A stretch of 46,825 nt of DNA from a bacterium (lineage in GTDB: Bacteria > Acidobacteriota > Thermoanaerobaculia > Multivoradales > J023), in contig JAAELT010000402.1 of NCBI GenBank assembly GCA_024226315.1, forward strand, positions 1 through 46,825. The letters run 5' to 3'. This document shows positions 33,773 to 42,357 of this stretch, piece after piece (position 1 is the first letter of the stretch; each line of letters begins with the position of its first letter). The position numbers and the translations under genes are program-made. The notes under the pieces are model-generated. The model was not told the DNA's origin. It saw nothing but the letters and a program-made list of their open reading frames with translations, and ran no database searches.

Positions 33773-34231
33773 ATGCTGGATCGCAAGGACAAGTGGTCGG
33801 TCGGACAGTGGATGACGTCGAACCCGCACAGAATCGCGCCCGAGACCTCGGTGAGGACCGCCTTTCTCAAGATGCGCACCGCGGGCTACCGCCACCTGCC
33901 GGTGGTCGAGGACGAGAAGCTCGTGGGCATGGTTACCGACCGCGACTTGCGACGCCCCGACCTCTCCGACGAGCCCGAGGGCTGGCACGACTTCTACAAC
34001 CTCGACGACGACTACGAGGTACGCCACGTGATGACCAGCCGGGTCGAGTCGATGAAGCCCGGCGACAGCCTGGAGAAAGCCCTCGACCTGCTGATCGAGC
34101 GCAAGTTCGGGGCCGCGCCGGTGGTCGACAAACACGCCCGGATAATCGGCATCATCACCACCTTCGACCTGATGCGGGCCTTCCAGTCGGCCCTGGGCGA
34201 AGTCGGCGAGGCCTTGCGGCAGGGGTATTAG
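33773..34231 (+). CDS. CBS-pair domain protein
   Basis: This 152-aa protein consists of two CBS motifs: WMTSNPHRIAPETSVRTAF through LPVVEDEKLVGMVTDRDL, and VMTSRVESMKPGDSLEKAL through APVVDKHARIIGIITTFDL. CBS pairs bind adenine nucleotides such as AMP or ATP and act as energy sensors. No catalytic domain is attached. The ATG at 33773 follows GAGGAAG. It is divergent from rdrA with a 270-bp spacer and convergent with the OmpA gene, 4 bp apart. A link to RADAR, which alters adenine nucleotides, is tempting but unproven. Confidence 0.9.
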   Translation: MLDRKDKWSVGQWMTSNPHRIAPETSVRTAFLKMRTAGYRHLPVVEDEKLVGMVTDRDLRRPDLSDEPEGWHDFYNLDDDYEVRHVMTSRVESMKPGDSLEKALDLLIERKFGAAPVVDKHARIIGIITTFDLMRAFQSALGEVGEALRQGY

Positions 34232-34235
34232 CGGC

Positions 34236-35201
34236 TCAGGGAGGACCGGAGCCCTCTTCGTCCACCACGGCCTCGACGTCGCCCTCGGAGAACACGATCG
34301 CCAGCTCCACCCGGCGATTGCGCTGGCGCGAGGCCGGATCGGTGCCCTGCACCACCGGTGAGCTCTTGCCGAGCCCCCTGGTCGACATCACCGCCTGGTC
34401 GATCCCCGCCACCACCAGGTAATCGCGCACCGCGTCCGCGCGCCGCTCGGACAGCTTCTGGTTGTACTCCACCGTGCCGACGTCGTCGGTATGGCCGAAG
34501 ACCTGCAGGCCGTAGTCCTGGAAAGTCAGCAGCACGCCGGCGATACGGCTGAGCAGCTCACGGTTCCTGGGCCGCAGATTCGCCTTGTCGAAATCGAACT
34601 CGATCTGGTCGCTGTCCAGCGTCATCACCAGGCCCAGCGCCGTGCGCCGCGTGTCCGCGATCTTGCCCAGCGCGCCCTGCAACCGGTCGAGCTCCACCTC
34701 CAATTTCTTCCGAATCTCCCCGGCCTCTGCCTTGGCTGCCGCCTCTCGCTCGCGCGCCAGCTCCGCGTCGATCAGCGCCTGGTCGCGCTTGATCTCAGCC
34801 GCCACCTGCTCCTCCTCGGCCGCCGCCCGCGCCGCCGCCGCCCGCCGGGCCTCCTCCTCCGCCTCCAGCCGCGCTGCCGCCGCCGCCTGCTCGCGCTTCT
34901 CGGCCATCTTGCGATCCTGCTCCGCCAGGCGCGCCTGCTCCGCCGTTTGCATCTCCCGCGTCGCCGCCTGCTCCGCCCGATCCGCCGCCGCGCCCGCCTG
35001 CGTCCGAGCCTCCTCCGCCCGCGCCTCCGCTTGCTCGGCCCGGTCCTCGGCACCCGCGACCTGCCCGTGCAGATCCTCCACCTGCCGGTTCAAGTCGCCG
35101 AGCTGCTCGCCCAGCCCCGCGATGTGGCGCCAGACGAAGAAGGCCGCGACGGCGAGCAGGATGGCAGCCGTGACGGCGAGGATGGTGTTGCGTTTGGTCA
35201 T
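34236..35201 (-). CDS. OmpA-family protein with membrane anchor and coiled coil
   Basis: This 321-aa protein has an N-terminal transmembrane segment (residues about 7-24) and an Ala/Glu/Arg-rich coiled coil (about 30-180). The OmpA-like peptidoglycan-binding domain shows FGHTDDVGTVEYNQKLSERR (about 240-260), holding the Asp and Arg that grip diaminopimelate. The anchor plus coiled coil would let it span from a membrane to the cell wall. A hydrophobic small protein lies 7 bp upstream on the same strand and may be co-transcribed. Confidence 0.9.
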   Translation of the reverse strand: MTKRNTILAVTAAILLAVAAFFVWRHIAGLGEQLGDLNRQVEDLHGQVAGAEDRAEQAEARAEEARTQAGAAADRAEQAATREMQTAEQARLAEQDRKMAEKREQAAAAARLEAEEEARRAAAARAAAEEEQVAAEIKRDQALIDAELAREREAAAKAEAGEIRKKLEVELDRLQGALGKIADTRRTALGLVMTLDSDQIEFDFDKANLRPRNRELLSRIAGVLLTFQDYGLQVFGHTDDVGTVEYNQKLSERRADAVRDYLVVAGIDQAVMSTRGLGKSSPVVQGTDPASRQRNRRVELAIVFSEGDVEAVVDEEGSGPP

Positions 35202-35207
35202 GGTTCG

Positions 35208-35495
35208 CTAGGCGTTGTAGAAGTACATACCGTACCACCAGGCAATTGCCTGGTAGTTCACGAAGGCGACGACGAACGCCACGAGAGTCGCCAGTAGAGA
35301 AGAACCGAGGCAGCCCAGCAGGCGCCGCGCCGAAGCCCGAACCAGCAACCCGGCTGGAATCGCACCGGCTGCCAAGAGGACCAGGCCGATGTTATAGGCG
35401 GGCAGATACGTGGTCGGCCACACGCCTGTCACCACCGACAACCAATAGAGATGAGGGACGAGCACACCGAGAACGGCCAAGGCAATGAGTCGCAT
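35208..35495 (-). CDS. Small hypothetical membrane protein
   Basis: This 95-aa protein has about three hydrophobic stretches (LIALAVLGVLVPHLYWLSVV, NIGLVLLAAGAIPAGLLV, SSLLATLVAFVVAFVNY) and ends near WWYGMYFYNA. I recognise no family. The ATG at 35495 is chosen because hydrophobicity starts there; a start at 35576 would add 27 polar residues. No clear ribosome-binding site is visible. Its position directly before the OmpA-like gene suggests a shared transcript. Confidence 0.6.
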   Translation of the reverse strand: MRLIALAVLGVLVPHLYWLSVVTGVWPTTYLPAYNIGLVLLAAGAIPAGLLVRASARRLLGCLGSSLLATLVAFVVAFVNYQAIAWWYGMYFYNA

Positions 35496-35704
35496 GGGTT
35501 GATAGACTCGACGTCGCCTGAAGTGGTTCCACTGGCATTGAACGTACTGTGCCGGCGCCGACTCCTGATCCTGCAATCAGTCCCCGGCATTCCTGCCGCC
35601 GGAGCCCTGGCCCGCAGGCCCAGGTCACGACCGGTACCACCGCGGTCAACCGGCGGTCGAAGCGTTCCAGGGGCGTCGCCGTGGCTCACTCTGCCAGGCA
35701 GCGG

Positions 35705-36700
<996 letters not shown>

Positions 36701-36973
36701 GCACGGTCCTTTGTGGTGGTTGGCAGTCAAAGTGGGCGCGATCCGGATAGACCTCGCCATTGCTTCTTTGAGAGCCACACCTACAAGAGACGCGAAATGG
36801 CGCTCTGATCTTGCCGCGCCGCTTGACCAATGTGCCTGGGCAGGGTTGCGCCATCGCACATCGGTAACCACCGTCGCCGATCGGGGCCGGTGTATGATGG
36901 TGGCTGCCACCAATAGAACAGCCATCGGGAGGGCTGATGTCGAATCGAACGGAGCTCCGTGGGGAGCCGTGTC

Positions 36974-37063
36974 ATGTCTGCTAGGAAGTTTGGATGGCGC
37001 CGCCTGGTTGGCCTCGGAGCGGCGGGCGCCGCGGTTGGCGTGGCCGTTTGGCAGCAGCCTTAG
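36974..37063 (+). CDS. Possible 29-aa membrane peptide
   Basis: An ATG at 36974 sits 7 bp after GGGGAG and opens a 29-codon frame: a basic head (MSARKFGWRR), then a Gly/Ala/Val helix with GxxxG spacing (LVGLGAAGAAVGVAVW), then QQP and a TAG. Short peptides of this shape include type I toxins and small membrane regulators. It is followed by a hairpin (37151-37179) and the 42-bp repeat array. No homolog can be recognised, and chance is a real alternative in GC-rich DNA. Confidence 0.3.
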   Translation: MSARKFGWRRLVGLGAAGAAVGVAVWQQP

Positions 37064-37150
37064 ACCGCAAGCGCCTCTTGGACGTTATGCACTGCCTCGC
37101 TCGCGCGCGTCGTCTCGCACGCGAGTTCTTGGCCCATCCCCACCGTGCAA

Positions 37151-37179
37151 GGAGCCCGTTGCTATTCGCAACAGGCTCC
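37151..37179. other. Strong hairpin with one mismatch
   Basis: GGAGCC-c-GTTGC (37151-37162) pairs with GCAAC-a-GGCTCC (37168-37179) around TATTC, giving 11 base pairs and a single C/A mismatch. It lies directly before the repeat array. It could end transcription of the short upstream frame, though no T-run follows. Confidence 0.6.
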
Positions 37180-37192
37180 TGGCCGCCGTCCA

Positions 37193-37486
37193 TTTCCTGG
37201 TCGGACGCCTGGGCGGCGTCCAGGACGGCGCCCCTTTTCCGGTCGGACACTTAGTGCGCGTCCAGGATGGCGTGCTTTTTCCGGTCGAACGTCTGGTCCG
37301 CGTCCGGAGTGGCGGGCCTTTCTCTGTCGGACGTCATTCGAGGACCGGCGATCTCGTCCGACGGGCTGGAGGGCGCGTTCGGCGGCGCTGGAACTACGTC
37401 CGACGCGGGGAAGACGAGCTCGACGGCCGCGGAACTATGTCCGACCCGCGAAAGAAGGGTTCGGCGGCGGTGGAATTGCGTCTGAC
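37193..37486. repeat. Eight-unit array with 42-bp period and a polarity switch
   Basis: A GTCGGAC-type heptamer recurs at 37200, 37242, 37284 (GTCGAAC) and 37326, exactly 42 bp apart. Its reverse complement, GTCCGAC, then recurs at 37356, 37398, 37439 and, as GTCTGAC, at 37480, spaced 41-42 bp. The first four units share TTTCCG before the core and a GCGTCC-GG-GGCG block after it. The last four share TTCGGCGGCGxTGGAACTA before the core. On the minus strand the first half reads as 14-residue repeats (DVRPEKARHPGRAL-like). The period is too short for CRISPR. Its function is unknown. Confidence 0.75.
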
Positions 37487-37914
37487 GCGCCGACTTTCGC
37501 GCGGCAGGAAGTCAGTTTGAGCGCCCTGGTGGCTTCGAGACCACCGTAAAGCGCGCCCCTGAGGCCGGTTTTTCTGCTTCGGGTCAGCGAGACGCATTTG
37601 CGCTCATGGTGACGGTCGCGCGCGGAGCTCGCCGAGTCGAGCAGTTCCGGCTCACTCGAACTCCCCGGAGGTACGCCAGCGGTGGTAACCACACAGAATA
37701 GTCTGTCTGTCGGTAGAAAACCTCATGATCGAAGAATTTCTTCATGTTGGTGCAGCAGAGCGGACAGCCATCACCAGAAGGTCATTTCGGTCGGTTGGCG
37801 TCATCTGAGTGGACACTCCCAAGGCATCAAGGGCCGATATGTCCGCTCCAGTCAGAATCTGTTTATGAGAGTAGATTGCTTTCTGTCGAGCCATAATTTT
37901 ACACTGTGGCCATC
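37487..37914. other. Gene-free, AT-richer stretch before the accessory operon
   Basis: I see no gene here. From about 37680 to 37910 the composition drops to roughly half G+C by eye, against about two-thirds in the flanks, and short frames lack ribosome-binding sites. A small stem (GGTGG-cttcgaga-CCACC) lies near 37530. The last 40 bases (TTGCTTTCTG, then ATAATTTTACAC) could hold the promoter of the HTH gene. The composition change fits a junction of acquired DNA. Confidence 0.4.
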
Positions 37915-38388
37915 ATGATTCACCAAATCGCCCAGGACGTGTACCGCTGGATTCGAGAACATGGACACCTCTCCAGAGAGGAGATCGCCGAAGCCATCGG
38001 CAGAAAACGCCAGGTCGTCTATCGGTGGGAGCAGGGAGACCAGATCCCCAGCCCCGAGCAGGAACAGATCCTGGTCGAGAAAGCCAAGTGCAGCAAGCTG
38101 GTCTTTGCCGAGATCATGTGCAAGAAGCTCTCGCTGCTCACCGGCAGGCGCGTCATGATCGCGCCCGAGGACCAGGTGCGCTACCTGCCCACCGTGTCCC
38201 TCGCCCGGGCCGCGGAGCTCTATCGCGAAAACTATCCGAAGCTCACTCCCGTGCAAAGACGCCGAATCGAAGAGAAGCTGAGGCACGGCCGCACGCTCGA
38301 CTCCGTGGTCGAGGAGACGCTCTCCATGATCGAACGCGACGTGGAGCGCGAGGTCGAGATCGCACAGAAAGCGTGGGACTCCGCGTAG
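37915..38388 (+). CDS. HTH (XRE-like) regulator heading the accessory operon
   Basis: This 157-aa protein has an N-terminal helix-turn-helix: WIREHGHLSREEIAEAIGRK and QVVYRWEQGDQIPSPEQEQI. Its long helical tail (AAELYRENYPKLTPVQRRRI) is unlike classic XRE proteins and may mediate dimerisation. The start is the ATG at 37915 or a GTG nine bases earlier; there is no clear ribosome-binding site, so a leaderless message is possible. It precedes the seven-gene operon by about 295 bp on the same strand and is the obvious candidate regulator. The spacer 38389-38682 holds a plus-strand frame starting at 38517 that is not convincing. Confidence 0.75.
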   Translation: MIHQIAQDVYRWIREHGHLSREEIAEAIGRKRQVVYRWEQGDQIPSPEQEQILVEKAKCSKLVFAEIMCKKLSLLTGRRVMIAPEDQVRYLPTVSLARAAELYRENYPKLTPVQRRRIEEKLRHGRTLDSVVEETLSMIERDVEREVEIAQKAWDSA

Positions 38389-38682
38389 GGTCGGCCCCAC
38401 CGGAACCCTGAACAGCGCGCGCCGCTGAAGGCGGCGGACGTGTCGAGCCCGAGCGCCCGGCACGGGAGAGCTGCAGCCACCGATTGCCACTTTCAAAGAG
38501 ACGGAGCAAGAGATTCATGAATACAGCAAAACCGATCACCCGCAGTTCCGCGCCGCCGGCGCGGCGGGCCGGCGCAGGGATCCCGCCGGCCTACTTCCAC
38601 GCGGTCTCGAGGCGACGCGCGGCCTCGATCGACCGCGCCCACCGTGGCACGAGCCACAGACATTCGTTCAGGAGAACCCACA

Positions 38683-38994
38683 GTGAAACCAGAAAGAGTC
38701 CAGAACCGGTCCATGCCGGTCACGCCCGACCGCCTCCGCGAAGCCAACCTCGGCCTGCGGGACTGGGAGGTGGACCCGACGCCCAACGCCATCACCCGCC
38801 ACTTCCCGCAGCCCAGCTTCGCCGCCTCCGTGAAGTTCCTCACCCAGGTCAGCGAGCTGGTCGAGACGCACGGCACGGTGCCCTTCGTCACCGTCAGCCG
38901 AACCGGGGTCACCATCCGGCTCGGCAGCCCGCCCGAGACCGGCGTCAACAAGGCCGAGCTGGAGCTCGCCGACGCCCTGATGGGCGCCGCCTAG
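38683..38994 (+). CDS. Pterin-4a-carbinolamine dehydratase-fold protein, catalytic His pair missing
   Basis: This 103-aa protein follows the PCD/DCoH pattern: LGLRDWEVDPTPNAITRHF, FAASVKFLTQVSELVE, then FVTVSRTGVTIRLGS and the terminal helix KAELELADAL. The catalytic HHP stretch of true dehydratases reads HGTVP, so enzymatic activity is unlikely. Degenerate PCD-fold proteins can act as scaffolds or assembly factors (for example carboxysomal acRAF). The start is a GTG at 38683 behind AGGAGA at 7 bp. It is the first gene of the operon; the next follows after 36 bp. Confidence 0.7.
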   Translation: MKPERVQNRSMPVTPDRLREANLGLRDWEVDPTPNAITRHFPQPSFAASVKFLTQVSELVETHGTVPFVTVSRTGVTIRLGSPPETGVNKAELELADALMGAA

Positions 38995-39030
38995 CCCGGC
39001 GACCGCCATCAACATCCGAAAGGAGACACG

Positions 39031-39858
39031 ATGCCCCTGAAGTCAGTGACCCGGCTGCGCAAGAACTGCGGCCAGCTCGCCGGTCACTCCCGGGTGCAGG
39101 CGACGCGGTCCGCCCAGGCGGCGGCCGAGCAGTGCCGGGATTTCCTGCCCGAAGGCGGGGAGCTGACCCTGCTGCAGTTCCAGCTCGCCCTCGGCAAGAA
39201 GCTGGAGCACCTGCGCCGCCGGCTGACCGCGCTCGATGACCGGCACGCTCACGAGCTGCAGGTCGACCGCAACCTGCGCGAGGACCGCGACTCCGCGACC
39301 AGTGAGCTGCGCGAGCGGCTGTTCCAGCTGCGCGACAGCCTGGACGGCCTGTTCGGCACCGGTGGCGGCGCCAAGATCTTCGAGGACGCTCCGCGCATCC
39401 CCGACGACCCGACGGCGCTGCACCAGCTCACCGGCCGCATCCACAACAACCTGTCGGACCCCGGCTTCGAGATGCCCGCGCCGTTGCAGAAGGGCTTCAA
39501 GCTCGAACGCGACAACTCGGTGACGGACTTCGAGGAGCCCTTCCTGCGGCTCGACGTAGCCCTGACGCGGCTCGAGGAGACCGAGAGCGACTCGAAGTTC
39601 AGCCAGTCGGAGAAGGACCTCAGCGTCGACGAGGCCGTGATCTTCGTCGGCAAGGTAGCCCGCTTCTACGAAGCGTTCTACGCCCTGGTGGGCCTCGACA
39701 AGCTGGCACAGCGGGTGCGCCGCTCCTCTCATCGCCGCAACGACGGCGAGGTCGAGGAGCCCGACCGCGAGGAGCCCGAGACGGACGAGGCCGAGGAGTC
39801 CGAGAACGCCGCACCGGCGCCCGAGGACACCGAGACCGAACTACCGAAAGCCACTTGA
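39031..39858 (+). CDS. Unrecognised helical protein with acidic tail
   Basis: This 275-aa protein shows no recognisable family. It is mostly helical, with coiled-coil-like stretches (LALGKKLEHLRRRLTALDDR, ATSELRERLFQLRDSLDGLF). The last 45 residues are extremely acidic (EVEEPDREEPETDEAEESEN). The ATG at 39031 follows AAAGGAGACACG, a leader reused with small changes before several genes of this operon. It is followed after 77 bp by the primase-like gene. The acidic tail contrasts with basic tails of later operon products. Confidence 0.7.
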   Translation: MPLKSVTRLRKNCGQLAGHSRVQATRSAQAAAEQCRDFLPEGGELTLLQFQLALGKKLEHLRRRLTALDDRHAHELQVDRNLREDRDSATSELRERLFQLRDSLDGLFGTGGGAKIFEDAPRIPDDPTALHQLTGRIHNNLSDPGFEMPAPLQKGFKLERDNSVTDFEEPFLRLDVALTRLEETESDSKFSQSEKDLSVDEAVIFVGKVARFYEAFYALVGLDKLAQRVRRSSHRRNDGEVEEPDREEPETDEAEESENAAPAPEDTETELPKAT

Positions 39859-39935
39859 CGCGGTGGGCCGGCGCCTTCGGGCGCCGGCCCTTCCCCCGCC
39901 CATTCGCTGAGTTCATTCCCACACCAGGAGCCACG

Positions 39936-41039
39936 ATGCCCCACTTCGACGCCATCGAGTTCTTGCGCGCCTTCTTCCCGGATCCGATCAAGCCCGGTCG
40001 CCTCTGGCTCTGGACCCGCACCCACCGCAACGGCAACGAGCACAGCTATTGGTGCTACGGCCACAGAGAGGCCGCACGCCTGATCGAGAAGTTTCGTCGC
40101 ACCCGGGACCTCTACATCGGCGCCGCGCTCCAGGACGCGCGCCTGGCGCTCCGGATCGCCCGCCGCCGGCGCTCGCGGGCGACGCTGGGCAGCATTCGCG
40201 GCAACGCGGCCACGGCGACCGCCATCCCGGCGCTGTGGGCGCGGATACCGATCGGCTCCCGCGGCGCCCTGCCAGGCGACCACCAGGCCGCCTACCGCGC
40301 GCTCGAGGCCTTGGACCTGGCGCCGTCGGTGGCCGTGTCGACCCCTCGCGCCGCGATCTTCTTCTGGCTGCTGGACAAGCTCTGGGTGATCGACGACGAA
40401 CACGAGCGCGCCCGGGCGCAACATCTGCTGTACCGCCTCCAGTGGGCGCTCGATCAGCGCGGCGTGGATCTCGGCTGGCGATTGCCGCCCGATGGCGACC
40501 TGGCCCGCCTGTTGCGACTGCCTGCCGGCCCGAAGGAGAACACGTCCCTGATCCTGGAGCGGTTCCCGCTGGGACCCAGCGACGCGCGCTACCGGCGCGG
40601 GGACTTCGCCCACCTGCCCGAGCCGCCGCCCGCCGAAGCCCCACATTCCACGAGTCCGCTACCGGACGGTGCTCCAGCGTCACGCCAGGAGCCGCTCGAG
40701 CTCGACCCGATCTACGACGGCTGCTCGTACCTGCGCGCCTGCTTCGACCACAGCGGGACCCTGGACACGAAGGCGTGGCGCGCCGCGCTGACGCTGGTCG
40801 CCCCGTGCTTCGGCGGTCGCGAGCGGGCGCACGACCTGAGCAGCGCCCACCCGGGCTACGACGAGTACGCCACCGACGACGAGTTTGCCCGCGCGCTACG
40901 GGCGCCGCATGGCCCACGCACCTGCGACTTCTTCGCCCACCGGCTGGGCGGCTTCGACGAGCACTGCAGCGTCTGCCCCCACTTCGGAAAGATCCACAGC
41001 CCGGCCGACCTCGGGCGCCGCAAAGGAGACACGCCATGA
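39936..41039 (+). CDS. AEP primase-like protein with apparently lost catalytic residues
   Basis: This 367-aa protein follows mobile-element primase-polymerases. It has DAIEFLRAFFPD at the start, DLYIGAALQDARL, TAIPALWARIPIG (about 95-107), PSVAVSTPRAAIFFWLL, ARLLRLPAGPKENT, and a C-terminal zinc-type module HPGYDEYATDDEF with TC-x13-CSVCPHFGKIHSPADLG. In active relatives the LWA motif continues DxD and the later one reads SGxGxHxYW; here they read RIP and STPRAAIFFW. The catalytic acids and His thus appear absent. The usual helicase half is also missing. It may bind nucleic acid without synthesis. The ATG at 39936 follows AGGAGCC. Family assignment is by motif reading only. Confidence 0.6.
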   Translation: MPHFDAIEFLRAFFPDPIKPGRLWLWTRTHRNGNEHSYWCYGHREAARLIEKFRRTRDLYIGAALQDARLALRIARRRRSRATLGSIRGNAATATAIPALWARIPIGSRGALPGDHQAAYRALEALDLAPSVAVSTPRAAIFFWLLDKLWVIDDEHERARAQHLLYRLQWALDQRGVDLGWRLPPDGDLARLLRLPAGPKENTSLILERFPLGPSDARYRRGDFAHLPEPPPAEAPHSTSPLPDGAPASRQEPLELDPIYDGCSYLRACFDHSGTLDTKAWRAALTLVAPCFGGRERAHDLSSAHPGYDEYATDDEFARALRAPHGPRTCDFFAHRLGGFDEHCSVCPHFGKIHSPADLGRRKGDTP

Positions 41040-41407
41040 TCATCGAAGACCTGTGGACGGCTTCCGGCCCGTCGACCTGGGACCTCAACGCCCTGGAGCG
41101 CCTCGGCAAGCGCCGGCGCGCGATCGAGGCCGCCGAGCCGGCCGACGAGCACCAGGCCCAGATCCGCACCCACCTGCTCGCCACTCTCGACCTGATGGAG
41201 GAGGGCCTGTGCGAGGAGGGCCGCCACGCGGCGATCGTGGAGGAGGGCCTGCAGGTGCTCGACGCCTTCGAGGCTGGCCTCACCGATGCCGAGCGCGGCC
41301 GGAAGCGCAAACGCCGCCGGCGCCAGCGGGTCGCACATCGCCCGTCCGCCGCCCGCCCGCGACGCTCCACCCATTCCACGCAGCGAACCAAGGAGACCCG
41401 ATCATGA
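41036..41407 (+). CDS. Unrecognised small protein with basic tail
   Basis: This 123-aa protein overlaps the primase-like gene by four bases (ATGA) and follows AAAGGAGACACG. It is helical up to residue 85 (LLATLDLMEEGLCEEGRHAA, IVEEGLQVLDAFEAGL) and ends in a strongly basic, probably disordered tail (RKRKRRRRQR, then Arg/Ser/Thr-rich). I recognise no family. The tail suggests contact with nucleic acid or with the acidic-tailed partner encoded two genes upstream. Confidence 0.65.
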   Translation: MIIEDLWTASGPSTWDLNALERLGKRRRAIEAAEPADEHQAQIRTHLLATLDLMEEGLCEEGRHAAIVEEGLQVLDAFEAGLTDAERGRKRKRRRRQRVAHRPSAARPRRSTHSTQRTKETRS

Positions 41408-41922
41408 GCTCCACCCTGACGCCGAAGCCCACTATCGCCGCCGTCGAGAACCTGCGCGGCCCGGTCCTCGCCTTCGACCCCCGCTGCCGCGGCGACGTCC
41501 ACCTCAAGGCCGCAATGCTGGCCCTCGCCTCGCAGCTCGAGGGCCTGCACGAGGAGGGCGACGCCGACACCCTGGAAGCCGGCGTGGCCTGGACCGCACT
41601 CTTCTCGTTCCCGACCCTGGTCGCCCCCGGCCCGCGACCGGGCGAGCTGGTGTCGCTGACCCTCGAAAGCCGGCTGGTGGACGAGGACGCCGCCGCCACG
41701 CTCCAGACCCTCGCCAGGATCCGTAAGGCGCTGACCATCTTCGACCCGCCCGGCTTCACCGCCGCTCTCTGGCGCTCCACACTGCTGTCGATCTACGGCA
41801 TGGTGGAGCACTTCATCCTGCTCGACGACGACTCGGGCGTGGACCGCTGTTTCGAGCTGCTCGACACCGCCGAAGAGATGGCCGGCCGCATCCACCACGC
41901 GGCCACCACCGGAGTCGCGTAA
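41404..41922 (+). CDS. Unrecognised operon protein
   Basis: This 172-aa protein starts by a four-base overlap with the previous gene, behind AAGGAGACCCGATC. It is acidic and helical (VHLKAAMLALASQLEGLHEE, ATLQTLARIRKALTIF, SIYGMVEHFILLDDDSG) and has no signal peptide or membrane segment. I do not recognise it. Translational coupling on its 5' side and a 3-bp gap to the next gene place it firmly in the operon. Confidence 0.65.
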   Translation: MSSTLTPKPTIAAVENLRGPVLAFDPRCRGDVHLKAAMLALASQLEGLHEEGDADTLEAGVAWTALFSFPTLVAPGPRPGELVSLTLESRLVDEDAAATLQTLARIRKALTIFDPPGFTAALWRSTLLSIYGMVEHFILLDDDSGVDRCFELLDTAEEMAGRIHHAATTGVA

Positions 41923-41925
41923 GCG

Positions 41926-42357
41926 ATGGCCGCCACGGTCTTCTCCAGCACCAGAGCCCGCCGCCTGGCCGAGGCCGGCGCCGCCATCGAGGCCTTCGAG
42001 CCCGGCAACTGGTCTCAGCGCCACCTCCGCGCCCTCCTGCTCTCGATCATCGCCTACATGCGATTGAACTACTGCGAGCCTGGCAAGGAGGAGCACTTCG
42101 ACGAATGGTGGCTGTCCGTCGACGTCTACCGACGACTCCTGGAGTCGCGGCGCTTGGTGGGCGAGGGCGCCCAGAGTGTGCTGCGAGAGGCGCTCGCTCT
42201 GCGTTGGAAGGACCTGGAGCAGCCGGCGGTCGTCCGCCGGATCCTGGAAGGACCGAAGCGGCGGCGGCAGCGTCGCCGGAACCCGAAGCGAATGCCGAAG
42301 AACCAGTCGTGGTACGCGGCTCGCCGGCGGACGGCCGGCGCAAGGAGTCTGAGATGA
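41926..42357 (+). CDS. Unrecognised operon protein with basic tail
   Basis: This 143-aa protein has a helical core (LRALLLSIIAYMRLNY, then HFDEWWLSVDVYRRLLESRR) and a very basic end (PKRRRQRRRNPKRMPKNQ), similar in style to the tail of the 41036-41407 product. The stop overlaps the next start (ATGA). A second frame is open under its last 250 bases and runs into the next gene with an alanine/glutamate-rich composition. A frameshift fusion of the two genes is therefore possible. I recognise no family. Confidence 0.55.
   Translation: MAATVFSSTRARRLAEAGAAIEAFEPGNWSQRHLRALLLSIIAYMRLNYCEPGKEEHFDEWWLSVDVYRRLLESRRLVGEGAQSVLREALALRWKDLEQPAVVRRILEGPKRRRQRRRNPKRMPKNQSWYAARRRTAGARSLR

Noticed and set aside
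37193..37486. Regular array as a CRISPR locus
   Set aside because: The period is only about 42 bp, the conserved core is seven bases, the flanks are similar rather than unique as spacers would be, and no cas gene is nearby.
38484..39239. 251-aa plus-strand frame overlapping the PCD-fold and following genes
   Set aside because: Its sequence over 38683-39239 is a shadow of two better genes, with Arg/Pro/His-rich composition. A short version from the ATG at 38517 remains possible but unsupported.
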